Source: DATFMP01 sp035266845 (GTDB lineage Bacteria; SAR324; JACQKK01). From it: DNA of 41,208 bases. Of this stretch, positions 23,879 through 31,676 are shown one piece after another. The notes beneath the pieces were generated by a model, which did no database searches, was not told the DNA's origin, and was given only the letters and a program-made list of their open reading frames with translations. Position numbers and translations under genes: made by a program. How positions within the stretch are numbered: position 1 is the first letter of the stretch; each line of letters starts with the position of its first letter. Location: contig DATFMP010000027.1 in NCBI GenBank assembly GCA_035266845.1, positions 1 to 41,208 on the forward strand, in the 5' to 3' direction.

Positions 23879-24631
23879 ATGGCGATGAAGCACATCGACG
23901 TGCTGACCCTGTTTCCGGGCCTGTTCGAGCCGTTCCTGGCCGAGGGTGTGCTGGGGCGGGCGCTGCGGGGCGGGCTGCTGGCGGTGGAGCCGGTGAACTT
24001 TCGCGAGCATGGGCTGGGCCGGCATCGCGTGGTGGATGATGAGCCGTACGGCGGTGGCGCCGGGATGCTGCTGCGGCCCGAGCCGGTCTTTGCGGCGGTG
24101 CGCGAGCGGATCGCGCGGCACCGCGAAGCGGGGCGCACGGCGCGCACGATCCTGCTCACGCCGCAGGGCGCGCCCTTTCGCCAGGACAAGGCCCGCGAGC
24201 TGGCGGCCAGCGAGGACGCGCTGCTGCTGGTGTGCGGGCGCTACGAGGGCTTTGACGACCGAATCCGGCAGGGATTGGCGGATGAGGAGCTCTCGCTGGG
24301 CGATTTCGTGCTGCAGGGCGGCGAAGTGGCGGCCATGGCGGTGATCGAGGCCGTGGCGCGATTGCTGCCGGGAGTGCTGGGCAACCCGGCCTCGCATGCG
24401 GAGGAGAGCTTCGCGGAGGCGGGGTTGGAGTACCCGCACTTCACGCGACCGCCGGAGTTCGAGGGCATGCGGGTGCCGGAGGTGCTGTGTTCCGGCAACC
24501 ACGCGCTGATTGATGCTTGGCGCGCCGAGCAGGCCCATGCCCGCACGGCCGAGCGCCGGCCGGAGTTGTTGCGGGGCACGCCGGAGTCGGCGACAGGCCC
24601 AAGACAGCGTCCCGGCGGGACGCGGAGCTGA
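23879..24631 (+). CDS. trmD: tRNA (guanine-37-N1)-methyltransferase TrmD
   Basis: 250 aa SPOUT methyltransferase that methylates G37 of tRNAs reading CNN codons and prevents +1 frameshifts. Conserved parts are IDVLTLFPGLF, YGGGAGMLLRPEPVF, the knot region CGRYEGFDDRI and LGDFVLQGGEVAAM, and VPEVLCSGNH. The catalytic Asp of gamma TrmD (GLLDxPHYTRP) is Glu184 here (GLEYPHFTRP), as in alphaproteobacterial sequences. The tail is short and low in complexity. ATG at 23879 or two codons later (MAMKH). A 196-bp gap to rplS holds no gene that I can support. Confidence 0.95.
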   Translation: MAMKHIDVLTLFPGLFEPFLAEGVLGRALRGGLLAVEPVNFREHGLGRHRVVDDEPYGGGAGMLLRPEPVFAAVRERIARHREAGRTARTILLTPQGAPFRQDKARELAASEDALLLVCGRYEGFDDRIRQGLADEELSLGDFVLQGGEVAAMAVIEAVARLLPGVLGNPASHAEESFAEAGLEYPHFTRPPEFEGMRVPEVLCSGNHALIDAWRAEQAHARTAERRPELLRGTPESATGPRQRPGGTRS

Positions 24632-24827
24632 GGCACAGCGGTTGCGGACAGGCCGGAGCGGGTTCCACCGGCGCAGTAAAGCGAAGGATACAGTGCGGGT
24701 CAGCCAACCATCGCCAACGATGGACGACTCGCCAGACAGATTACGAAACGAAGCCATTGATGCGCGGGAGACCCGGCACTGATGTCGGGCGGACGAAGCG
24801 CGGGCAGCGAAGTGGAGCGAGACGAAG

Positions 24828-25187
24828 ATGAGGCAGCCGCTGATCGAATTCGTGGAAGGTACGGTGCGCCGCACGGACCTGGCATTCCCCAAGGTGGGGG
24901 CGCAGGTGCGCGTGAACTACCGCATCCGTGAAGGCGAGAAGGAACGCATCCAGGCCTTCGAGGGCGTGGTGATCCGCCATCACGACGGGGCGGGTAGCGT
25001 TCACGCTACATTCACCGTGCGCAAATCCTCCCAGGGGTTTGGGGTGGAGCGCATCTTCCCGTTCCACACCCCGCTGATCGAGAGCATCCAGGTGCTGCGG
25101 CAGGGCCGGGTGCGGCGCGCCAAGCTCTACTACCTGCGGCAGCGGGAGGGCAAGAAGGCGCGCCTGCGAGAAGTCTCGCGTGCCTGA
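24828..25187 (+). CDS. rplS: Ribosomal protein bL19
   Basis: 119 aa, normal length. It sits at the 30S-50S interface (bridge B8). Conserved stretches are GAQVRVNYRIREGEKERIQ, FEGVVIRHHDG, VRKSSQGFGVERIFPFH and RVRRAKLYYLR. It overlaps the start of rnhB by 8 nt. A GGAG lies about 12 nt before the ATG. Confidence 0.97.
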   Translation: MRQPLIEFVEGTVRRTDLAFPKVGAQVRVNYRIREGEKERIQAFEGVVIRHHDGAGSVHATFTVRKSSQGFGVERIFPFHTPLIESIQVLRQGRVRRAKLYYLRQREGKKARLREVSRA

Positions 25188-25899
25188 TTTCGCTCGCGAA
25201 GCCGAGCTGTCGCAGCAGGGCTGCCGCCTGGTCGCCGGTGTGGACGAGGCGGGGCGGGGGCCGTTGGCCGGCCCGGTGGTGGTCGCCGCGGTGATCCTGC
25301 CCGGCACTTGGCCTGGACCGCTGGCGCTGGACGATTCCAAGCGCCTGTCCGAAGCGACGCGCGAGGTGTTGTACGGAGCGATTCGCCAGCATGCGCTGGC
25401 GTGGCAGGTGCGGGTGATGTCCCCGGCGCTGATCGACCGGGTGAACATTCTGCAGGCGACCCTGCAGGGCATGACCGAGGCGGTGACGCGGCTGCGGCCC
25501 ACCCCGGATTATGTGCTGGTGGACGGCAACCGGCTGCCGACGCTGCCGGTGCCGGGCGAGGCCATTGTGAAGGGCGACGGGCGTAGCTGCAGCATCGCGG
25601 CCGCGTCCATCCTGGCCAAGGTGGTGCGGGATCGCCTGATGCGCGTGTACGGTGACCGGTACCCGCACTGGGGCTTCGCGCAGCACAAGGGCTACGGCAC
25701 GGCGGAACACCGGGAGGCCCTGCGGCGCTGGGGGCCGAGCCCGATCCACCGCCGCTCGTTCCGGGCGAAGGATGTGCAATGGAAGGCCGGGCAGCCGTCG
25801 GACGAGCCGGAGAATCTCTCGCTGCCCGGTTTCTGGAGCAGCGAGGATACCGTATCCGGGAGCGGAACTTCCGCTGCCCGCACGGCGAGATTGACCTGA
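25180..25899 (+). CDS. rnhB: Ribonuclease HII with overlapping C-terminal tail
   Basis: 239 aa; removes RNA from RNA-DNA hybrids, including single ribonucleotides. The active-site residues are visible: Asp22 and Glu23 (VDEAGRGPLAGPV), Asp115 (VLVDGNRLP) and an Asp near 151 (KVVRDRLM), with HKGYGTAEH and GPSPIHRRSF. The normal protein would end soon after RRSF (about residue 194). Here the frame stays open for about 45 more residues, of which 40 (200-239) are read over the first 121 nt of yraN in another frame. The start is GTG at 25180, overlapping rplS by 8 nt. Whether the tail has a function is unknown. Confidence 0.93.
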   Translation: MPDFAREAELSQQGCRLVAGVDEAGRGPLAGPVVVAAVILPGTWPGPLALDDSKRLSEATREVLYGAIRQHALAWQVRVMSPALIDRVNILQATLQGMTEAVTRLRPTPDYVLVDGNRLPTLPVPGEAIVKGDGRSCSIAAASILAKVVRDRLMRVYGDRYPHWGFAQHKGYGTAEHREALRRWGPSPIHRRSFRAKDVQWKAGQPSDEPENLSLPGFWSSEDTVSGSGTSAARTARLT

Positions 25900-26144
25900 T
25901 CGCCAGCACCGGCGAGTACTTGGTGTTCGTGGAGGTGAAGACGCGCGCGCAACCGACGCCGTATCACCCCACGCTGGCGGTGACCGAGGAGAAGAAGCAA
26001 CGTGTGCGCCTGTTGGGCGAGTACTATTGCGGCCTGCATCCCGGGCAGCCCCTGCAGCCCCGCTTCGATGTCGTGGCGGTGACGCTGCGGCGGCAGGGCG
26101 GCACACGAACGGCACACGTGGAACATTTCATCAACGCGTTCTGA
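25779..26144 (+). CDS. yraN: YraN family endonuclease-fold protein
   Basis: 121 aa, UPF0102. It has a restriction-endonuclease-like (PD-(D/E)XK) core: GRAGESLAARFLEQRGY, then GEIDLIAS with the Asp, and VFVEVKTR carrying the ExK. The Asp, Glu and Lys are all present, so it could be an active nuclease. The family's cellular role is not established; Holliday-junction-like functions have been suggested. The ATG at 25779 lies inside rnhB and is preceded by GAAGGA. The order rplS-rnhB-yraN is known from several non-gamma lineages. Confidence 0.93.
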   Translation: MEGRAAVGRAGESLAARFLEQRGYRIRERNFRCPHGEIDLIASTGEYLVFVEVKTRAQPTPYHPTLAVTEEKKQRVRLLGEYYCGLHPGQPLQPRFDVVAVTLRRQGGTRTAHVEHFINAF

Positions 26145-26208
26145 GCCTCACGGCGTGGAACGGTGAGGCAACGAGAAGAGCAGCGCATAACCCGCAGGAG
26201 CAAGAAGC

Positions 26209-26478
26209 ATGGCCCATCACAATTCTGCCATCAAGCGCGCCCGCCAGAACGAGAAGCGCCGGATGCGCAACCGCCACCACCGCTCGACGCTGCGCACGGC
26301 CCTGAAGGACTACCGTGCGCTGCTCACGTCCAAGAAGGCCGACGAAGCGGCACAGGCGTATACCGGCGTACAGCAGGCGATCGACAAGGCTGTCAGCAAG
26401 GGCATCATCCATCGCAACGCGGCCGCGCGGTACAAGTCGCGGCTGGCGACAGCCCTGAAGAAGATGCAGGCGGCGTAA
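26209..26478 (+). CDS. rpsT: Ribosomal protein bS20
   Basis: 89 aa, the usual length. A three-helix protein binding 16S rRNA. The basic N-terminus reads MAHHNSAIKRARQNEKRR, a classical start; KGIIHRNAAARYKSRL is the conserved C-terminal helix. A good AGGAG precedes the ATG. It lies 64 nt after yraN in the same direction; rpsT is usually a single gene elsewhere, so joining this operon is less common. Confidence 0.97.
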   Translation: MAHHNSAIKRARQNEKRRMRNRHHRSTLRTALKDYRALLTSKKADEAAQAYTGVQQAIDKAVSKGIIHRNAAARYKSRLATALKKMQAA

Positions 26479-26559
26479 AACCGGCTCAGTCCCGCCGGCG
26501 GGCATCCCGCGGCGCGGCCGGGCGAATCCTTCTATTCTGAGCAAGCAGGCGACAAGGCC

Positions 26560-27192
26560 ATGATTCACGGACTGTTGGGTCGCAAGATCGGCATGACCCA
26601 GATCTTCTCCGAGACGGGCGAGCGCATTCCAGTGACGGTGGTGCAGGTGGGCCCGGTCACCGTGGTGCAGGTGAAGACCAAGGAGAAGGACGGCTACGAA
26701 AGCGTGCAGGTGGGCTTTGAGCCCATCACTCACGAGAAGCGCATCACCAAGCCCATGCGCGGGCACTTCAAGGACGTCACGCCCACGAAGCACCTGCACG
26801 AGTTCCCCGTGGACGATATCTCCGGCGTGCAGGTGGGCCAGACATTCGATCTGTCCATCTTCGCCGAGGGCGAGCGGGTGCGGGTGTCGGGCACGTCCAA
26901 GGGCCGCGGCTTCCAGGGCGTCATCAAGCGCCACAACTTCTCCGGCGGCCCCGGCGGCCACGGCTCCAAGTTTCACCGGGCGCCGGGCTCCATCGGGAAC
27001 CGTACGTTCCCCGGCCGCGTGTTCGCGGGCAAGCGCATGCCTGGCCACATGGGTGCCAAGCGCGTGACCGTGAACAACCTGGAGATCTCACGGATCGTGC
27101 CGGAGAAGAACCTGCTGCTGATCCGCGGCGCCATCCCCAGCCACAACGGGGCGCTGGTGGAGATCCGCAAGCTGTACGGCGCGGCCAAGTAG
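26560..27192 (+). CDS. rplC: Ribosomal protein uL3 outside the S10 operon
   Basis: 210 aa, normal length. uL3 initiates 50S assembly, and its extended loop reaches the peptidyl transferase centre. Conserved parts are LLGRKIGMTQIF, SGTSKGRGFQGVIKRHNF, HRAPGSIGNRTFPGRV and GHMGAKRVTVNNLE. At the loop, beta/gamma proteins have GQNQT after PGSI, with the PrmB-methylated Gln; here the sequence is GNRTF, closer to Thermus-type and deltaproteobacterial uL3. rplC normally sits between rpsJ and rplD; here it is alone, 81 nt after rpsT, and the next gene is convergent. That gap contains the palindrome CCCGCCGGCGGG (26491-26502) and TATTCT at 26533. It may be a second copy or a relocated only copy. Confidence 0.95.
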   Translation: MIHGLLGRKIGMTQIFSETGERIPVTVVQVGPVTVVQVKTKEKDGYESVQVGFEPITHEKRITKPMRGHFKDVTPTKHLHEFPVDDISGVQVGQTFDLSIFAEGERVRVSGTSKGRGFQGVIKRHNFSGGPGGHGSKFHRAPGSIGNRTFPGRVFAGKRMPGHMGAKRVTVNNLEISRIVPEKNLLLIRGAIPSHNGALVEIRKLYGAAK

Positions 27193-27371
27193 GCAGTCGC
27201 CGCCGCACCAACCGTGGCCCCGGCGCAATTCCGGCCGGGCCCGCGGGCAGACCTCCGCCGGCCGATGCACAGCTTCCCGCCGTGCTCGGTCTACTCATCG
27301 TCTCTTGCGATTCCAGTCGGATTCCAGGATGCGGCAGCGGTCGCCGCGCAGGCGCCGGTGCGCCCGCGGCG

Positions 27372-28019
27372 CTACTTGCCGCCGGTCAGTGGGGGCCGCA
27401 GTGCCGCGGCGCCGGGGGCTGCCGAAGTGGCGCCCTGTTCCACCCGCTCGAAGAGGACGTCCCAGTCCGGCGCACGCCGGATGACCGGGTGCTCGAAGCC
27501 CTGGTTGAAGCGGCGGCTCATCAGCCACACCTCCACATCGGGGCAGTTGCGCTGCACGTCCAGGCAGTTGTCCGGGTGATCGTCCACGAACAGTCCTTCG
27601 CCGCGCGCATCGCGCAGGGCCTGGATCACCTGGGCCTTGGTCTGCGGGCGTACGTCCTTGTAGCCGTGCAGGCCGCAGTAGTGCAGGGTGTCGTACGCGA
27701 AGCCGGAGCGTTCCAGGTTGGCCTCGCGCTTGGCCATGTGCGGCTGCGGGAAGTTGGTCACCAAGTGCACCGAGTGCGCGGCCGCCAACCGGTTGAAGCG
27801 CTCCGGTGCCACCAGCGGCACCAGTTCTCCGGCCTGCGGAGATTCCAGGAAGGCGTGCCAGCCATCGCGCAGCCGGCCGGGCTCCAGCACCTCTTCGAAG
27901 TCCCAGCTCTCGGCCTCGTAGTCCGGTGGCAGGCCCAGCAGGTATTCCTCGTTGAGCCAGCGCACGAAGGCCTGCTCGAAGTTGAGCAGCACGCCGTCAA
28001 TATCGATGAAGAGCTGCAT
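27372..28019 (-). CDS. HAD-fold phosphatase, 5'-nucleotidase-like
   Basis: 215 aa. The N-terminus FIDIDGVLLNF carries the HAD nucleophile Asp6 and acid/base Asp8. Motif II is probably the Thr in HLVTNFP; motif III/IV is GLFVDDHPDNC near the C-terminus, with the paired Asp that bind Mg2+. The helical cap between the first motif and LVTNF is short (about 70 aa). The family resembles deoxyribonucleotidase or YqfW-type HADs; the substrate is unknown. The tail after FERVEQ is low-complexity. The start at 28019 places the first motif at the N-terminus as usual, although no good Shine-Dalgarno is seen. It is convergent with rplC. Confidence 0.78.
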   Translation of the reverse strand: MQLFIDIDGVLLNFEQAFVRWLNEEYLLGLPPDYEAESWDFEEVLEPGRLRDGWHAFLESPQAGELVPLVAPERFNRLAAAHSVHLVTNFPQPHMAKREANLERSGFAYDTLHYCGLHGYKDVRPQTKAQVIQALRDARGEGLFVDDHPDNCLDVQRNCPDVEVWLMSRRFNQGFEHPVIRRAPDWDVLFERVEQGATSAAPGAAALRPPLTGGK

Positions 28020-28144
28020 GCACACCGCAGCGAAGGGTGAGGCATCCGTGCCGGAACCGGCAGCGGGCACGCTGCCCGGCCGGTATCCACCCAGTGTACG
28101 GCACGGCGCCCCCCTTGCCAATACCGGCGGGCGCCGCCAGCAGC

Positions 28145-28999
28145 CTACGCGAGGTACTTGCGGAACCACGCCAAACAGCGCTGCCAGCCGTCCTTGGCGG
28201 CGGCCTCGCGGTAGCTGGGCCGGTAGTCCGCGTGGAAGGCGTGAGGCGCGTCCGGGTAGACGACGAACTCGGCCGTTTTGCCGGCCTTGCGCAACGCAGC
28301 CTGCATCGCCTCGATCTGCTCGGCGGAGATGCTGCCGTCCTGACCACCATAGAGCCCCAGCACCGGCGCGTGCATCTGCGTCGCCAGGTCGATGGGATTG
28401 TGGGGGTGCAGACTGCCGCTACCCCAGTTCGTCATGCGGCCGTACCAAGCCACGCCGGCATCCAGGCCCGGATTGTCCGCCACGAACAGCCATGTGGCCC
28501 CACCGCCCCAGCAGAAGCCCGTGGCGCCCACTTTGCCGCTCGCGGCGGGCAGGGCCTTCAGGTGCGTCAGCACGGCGCCCAGATCGTCCAGCACCTGCCG
28601 GTCCGGCACCGAGCGCACCACCTCCAACACCTCACCGATGCTCTTGAGCTGCTTCACCCCGCCCTCGCGGAAGTACAGCTCCGGCGCCGCGGCGATGAAG
28701 CCCGCCTTGGCGAAGCGCCGCGCCACGTCGCGGATGTGCTCGTGCTGCCCGAAGATCTCGTGGATCACGATCACGGCCGGGAACGGCCCCGGGCCCTCGG
28801 GCTGGGCCACGTAAAGCGGAATCTGTGCGCCGGCGCGCGGCACGGTGACGTCCTCCACCCTCAGGCCGGTGGTGTCCGTGACGATTGTCTCAGCACGGAT
28901 GGGCTGCACCGACAGCGCATACCCGGCGGCCCCGAGCCCCACGGCCTTCAGCAACGTGCGTCGGCCCAGCTTGGCCGACTCATCGGAACGACGGTCCAT
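28145..28999 (-). CDS. Dienelactone hydrolase-family protein with Tat signal
   Basis: 284 aa. Residues 1-36 look like a twin-arginine signal (LGRRTLLKAVGLGAAG with Arg13-Arg14, then a cleavable end near IRAE), so export as a folded protein is predicted. The mature part is an alpha/beta hydrolase with Cys163 in GFCWGGG as nucleophile, Asp221 (GGQD) and His253 (APHAFH), the dienelactone hydrolase triad. These enzymes act on lactones or related esters; the substrate here is open. The ATG at 28999 has GGGAGG upstream. It is divergent from the RidA gene, with a 239-bp gap in which I see no clear promoter. Confidence 0.88.
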   Translation of the reverse strand: MDRRSDESAKLGRRTLLKAVGLGAAGYALSVQPIRAETIVTDTTGLRVEDVTVPRAGAQIPLYVAQPEGPGPFPAVIVIHEIFGQHEHIRDVARRFAKAGFIAAAPELYFREGGVKQLKSIGEVLEVVRSVPDRQVLDDLGAVLTHLKALPAASGKVGATGFCWGGGATWLFVADNPGLDAGVAWYGRMTNWGSGSLHPHNPIDLATQMHAPVLGLYGGQDGSISAEQIEAMQAALRKAGKTAEFVVYPDAPHAFHADYRPSYREAAAKDGWQRCLAWFRKYLA

Positions 29000-29238
29000 G
29001 GCGCGTGCCTCCCTTTGAGCGATGGGTGAACGGTCTTGAACAGTGCCGGGGCTCCGCAGCACCCGGCGTCCTCGCGGTGGCCGGCCTCTGGCGACGTTGG
29101 CAGGGCCGCGCGATCCTGCTACACAAGCCCATGGCCTGCGGCGCACAGCCCGGTACGGGCGCGTCTCCACCGCCGCCAAGCGACCCATTGTAGCCCGACA
29201 TTGAGCCCATCAACACTGACCGAGCCGAGGTTATTCCC

Positions 29239-29703
29239 ATGAGCATCGAGCAACGCCTGACCGAGTTGGGCATCACCCTGCCCTCCGCCGCTGCCCCGCT
29301 GGCCAACTACGTGCCGTTCGTCCGGGAGGGCAGCCTGATCTTCGTCTCCGGGCAAGTGCCCCGCGGGGAGGATGGCCAGCTCAAGTACGTGGGCAAGGTG
29401 GGCCAGGCGCTGTCCGTGGAGGATGGCTACGCCGCCGCCCGCCTGTGCGCGCTCAATTGCCTGGCGCAGCTTCAGGCCGCAGTGGGCAGCCTGGACAAAG
29501 TGAAGCGCATCCTGCGGGTAGGGGGCTTCGTGAACTGCACGGATGGCTTCACGCAGCAGCCGCAGGTGATCAACGGCGCGTCCGACCTGATCGTCGAGGT
29601 GTTTGGGGACAAGGGCAGACACGCCCGCGCGGCGGTGGGCAACAACTCGCTGCCGGGCAACGTGGCCACCGAGGTGGAGCTGGTGGCGGCCGTGGAGGGG
29701 TAA
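29239..29703 (+). CDS. RidA-family protein (YjgF/YER057c/UK114)
   Basis: 154 aa, longer than RidA (about 128) and similar in layout to the larger YjgH/Rid-like members. The family fold is seen in FVREGSLIFVSGQVPRGEDG and in the conserved Arg130 in RHARAAVGNNSLP, followed by the acidic Glu147. RidA hydrolyses reactive enamines or imines from PLP enzymes such as threonine dehydratase. Whether this member has the activity is unknown, although the key Arg is present. The ATG at 29239 has GAGG 8 nt upstream. Confidence 0.87.
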   Translation: MSIEQRLTELGITLPSAAAPLANYVPFVREGSLIFVSGQVPRGEDGQLKYVGKVGQALSVEDGYAAARLCALNCLAQLQAAVGSLDKVKRILRVGGFVNCTDGFTQQPQVINGASDLIVEVFGDKGRHARAAVGNNSLPGNVATEVELVAAVEG

Positions 29704-29712
29704 GGGCGAGAC

Positions 29713-30708
29713 TCAGTCCTCGGCGGGGCCGGCTGGCGGCGTGGCTTCGGCCTCGCCGACGCCTTCCTCTGCGGCCTCCCCCTCGGGCGGTTCCTCGGCG
29801 GGGAGCACGCGCACCTTCATCGGCGCGGAGCCCTCCGCCACGTAGAGCGTGCGGTGGGGGAACGGGAACTCGATGCCGCGCCGGTCGAAGTCGATCTTGA
29901 GGCGGCGCTGGAACTCCCGCTTCACCGTCCACTGCTCGATGGGCATCGTCTTGTAGCGGACGCGATAGAGCACGGCGGAATCGTCCAGCTTGTCCAGCCC
30001 CAGCACCTCCAGCGGCTCCAGCAGTTTGGGACGCCACGCCGGGTCGTCCATCATGGTCTGCGCAACCTCCTTGATGGCCGCGATCACCGTATCCGGGTGC
30101 TCCTTGTAGGCCACGCCCACGTCCAGCAGCATCGCCGAAACGTCCTTCGTGAAGTTGGTGAGCGTTTCCACCTTGCCGTGCGGGATCACGTGTACGGCCA
30201 ACTGCAGGTCGCGCAGCACGATGATGCGGTAGGTGATCTGCTCTACCAGCCCGCCTGTACCGTTGATCTCCACCACGTCCCCCACGCGCACTTGGTTCTC
30301 CAGGATGTGGAAGAAGCCGCTGATCACGTCACGCACGAGGTTCTGCGCGCCGAAGCCGACGGCAAGGCCCAGGATACCGGCCGAGGCGATAATCGGTGTG
30401 ATGTCCAGCCCGGCGTAGCTGAGCATCATCACCACCACGACCGCCCAGTTCACCGCCAACGCGATGGTCTTGAGCAGCTTGAGCAGGGTGGAGATGCGCT
30501 TGCCGTACTCACCACGCTCATCCCGCGACAGCAGCCGCCCGTTCAGCATCATCCGTTCGACGCGACCCAGCACGAACGCGATGACGAATGACGCCGCGAG
30601 GCCGATCAGCAGAATGAAGAGCAGTCCCACGATGCGTGCCACGAATGGCTCCAGCGCGGCCGGCACGAAGGACTGAACGGCTTGGACGATCTGGGTCAGC
30701 ATGGCCAC
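29713..30708 (-). CDS. MscS-type mechanosensitive channel
   Basis: 331 aa with about three N-terminal membrane helices, followed by the beta domain. The pore helix region is AGILGLAVGFGAQNLVRDVISG, and the beta domain starts FFHILENQVRVGDVVEING, the MscS hallmark. The C-terminus is an Ala/Glu/Pro-rich tail of about 35 residues. It releases osmolytes under hypo-osmotic shock. The start is GTG (30708), giving MAMLTQ, or the ATG two codons later. It is convergent with the RidA gene, with only 9 bp between the stop codons. Confidence 0.92.
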   Translation of the reverse strand: MAMLTQIVQAVQSFVPAALEPFVARIVGLLFILLIGLAASFVIAFVLGRVERMMLNGRLLSRDERGEYGKRISTLLKLLKTIALAVNWAVVVVMMLSYAGLDITPIIASAGILGLAVGFGAQNLVRDVISGFFHILENQVRVGDVVEINGTGGLVEQITYRIIVLRDLQLAVHVIPHGKVETLTNFTKDVSAMLLDVGVAYKEHPDTVIAAIKEVAQTMMDDPAWRPKLLEPLEVLGLDKLDDSAVLYRVRYKTMPIEQWTVKREFQRRLKIDFDRRGIEFPFPHRTLYVAEGSAPMKVRVLPAEEPPEGEAAEEGVGEAEATPPAGPAED

Positions 30709-30869
30709 GGCAAGCTGGCGGTCGGAACGCGCAAGGCCCTCATGCGCAGTGGCAGCCGGTGCAAAGGCCGGCGCTCTTCAACCATAGCGAATCCGGGACG
30801 AATCGCGAAATTCGCCCGCAAGTCCGTCGGATCGCGGCGCGAGGTGATGCGAAAGGACGCCGGGAGGCG

Positions 30870-31676
30870 TCAGCCCTCGACGACCTTCATGGGCAGCTCG
30901 CGCCGCACCTTCTGCAGGTAGTCCAGGTCGATCTCCCCGAATGTGAGGCCGGTGCGGTCCGGTGCCAGGGAGCTTACGGTGCCCCAGGGATCCACCAGCG
31001 CGCTGTGCCCCCAGGAGCTGAACTTGGGATTGTGCTTGCCCCACTGGGCGGGCGCCGCCAGATACACCTGGTTCTCCAGCGCCCGCGCGCGCAGCAGGGT
31101 GTCCCAATGCGCGGCACCCGTGGGTGCGGTGAAGTTGGACGGCGCGAAGACGATCTCGGCGCCCTTGCGCCGCAGGTGCTGATACAGGTCGGAGAAGCGC
31201 AGGTCGAAGCAGATTGTCAGCCCCACCTTGCCGATGGGCGTATCCACCACGGGCGGCAGGCCGTCGCCCGGCTCGATCGTGTCGCTCTCCTTGATCGTCA
31301 GGTTGGGCAGCTCCACGTCGAAGAGCTTGAGCTTGCGGTAGGTGGCCAGCACCTCGCCGTCTGCGCCGATCAGCACGGAGGTGTTGAACACCTTGTCCTC
31401 CCGGCCGGGGATGCGCTCGTGGATGCTGCCCAGCAGGATCATCATGCCGTGCCGCGCCGCCGCCTCGCGGAAGCGGGCCACCACGGGCCCATCCACCGTG
31501 GTGGCGTGCTTGAGCTTGCCCTCGCGTCCGCCCAGGTACAGGAAGACCTCGGGGAACGCCACGAGTTGCACGCCTGCGGCCGCGGCTTCGTGCACCAAAC
31601 GCGTGGCCTCGGCCAGATTGGCCTCGAAGTCCTCCGTGGAGGTCATCTGGGCAAGGGCGATGCGGCTCGTGCTCAT
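30870..31676 (-). CDS. Carbon-nitrogen hydrolase, Nit1/deaminated-glutathione amidase type
   Basis: 268 aa, nitrilase superfamily. The triad is visible: Glu43 (FPEVF), Lys115 (YRKLKLFDVE) and Cys156 (TICFDLRFSDLY). The sequence around Cys and FAPSNFTAPTGAAHWDTLL fit the Nit1 group, whose members hydrolyse deaminated glutathione as metabolite repair; other amide substrates are possible. Its ATG overlaps the hflX stop by 4 nt (31673-31676), so it is translationally coupled to hflX. Confidence 0.9.
   Translation of the reverse strand: MSTSRIALAQMTSTEDFEANLAEATRLVHEAAAAGVQLVAFPEVFLYLGGREGKLKHATTVDGPVVARFREAAARHGMMILLGSIHERIPGREDKVFNTSVLIGADGEVLATYRKLKLFDVELPNLTIKESDTIEPGDGLPPVVDTPIGKVGLTICFDLRFSDLYQHLRRKGAEIVFAPSNFTAPTGAAHWDTLLRARALENQVYLAAPAQWGKHNPKFSSWGHSALVDPWGTVSSLAPDRTGLTFGEIDLDYLQKVRRELPMKVVEG

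Noticed and set aside
24720..24782. Possible 20-codon ORF between trmD and rplS
   Set aside because: No ribosome-binding site and no similarity; the gap looks like plain spacer.
25774..25899. Frameshift or pseudogene at the rnhB end
   Set aside because: All RNase HII active-site residues are present before the overlap and yraN is intact, so no damage need be assumed.
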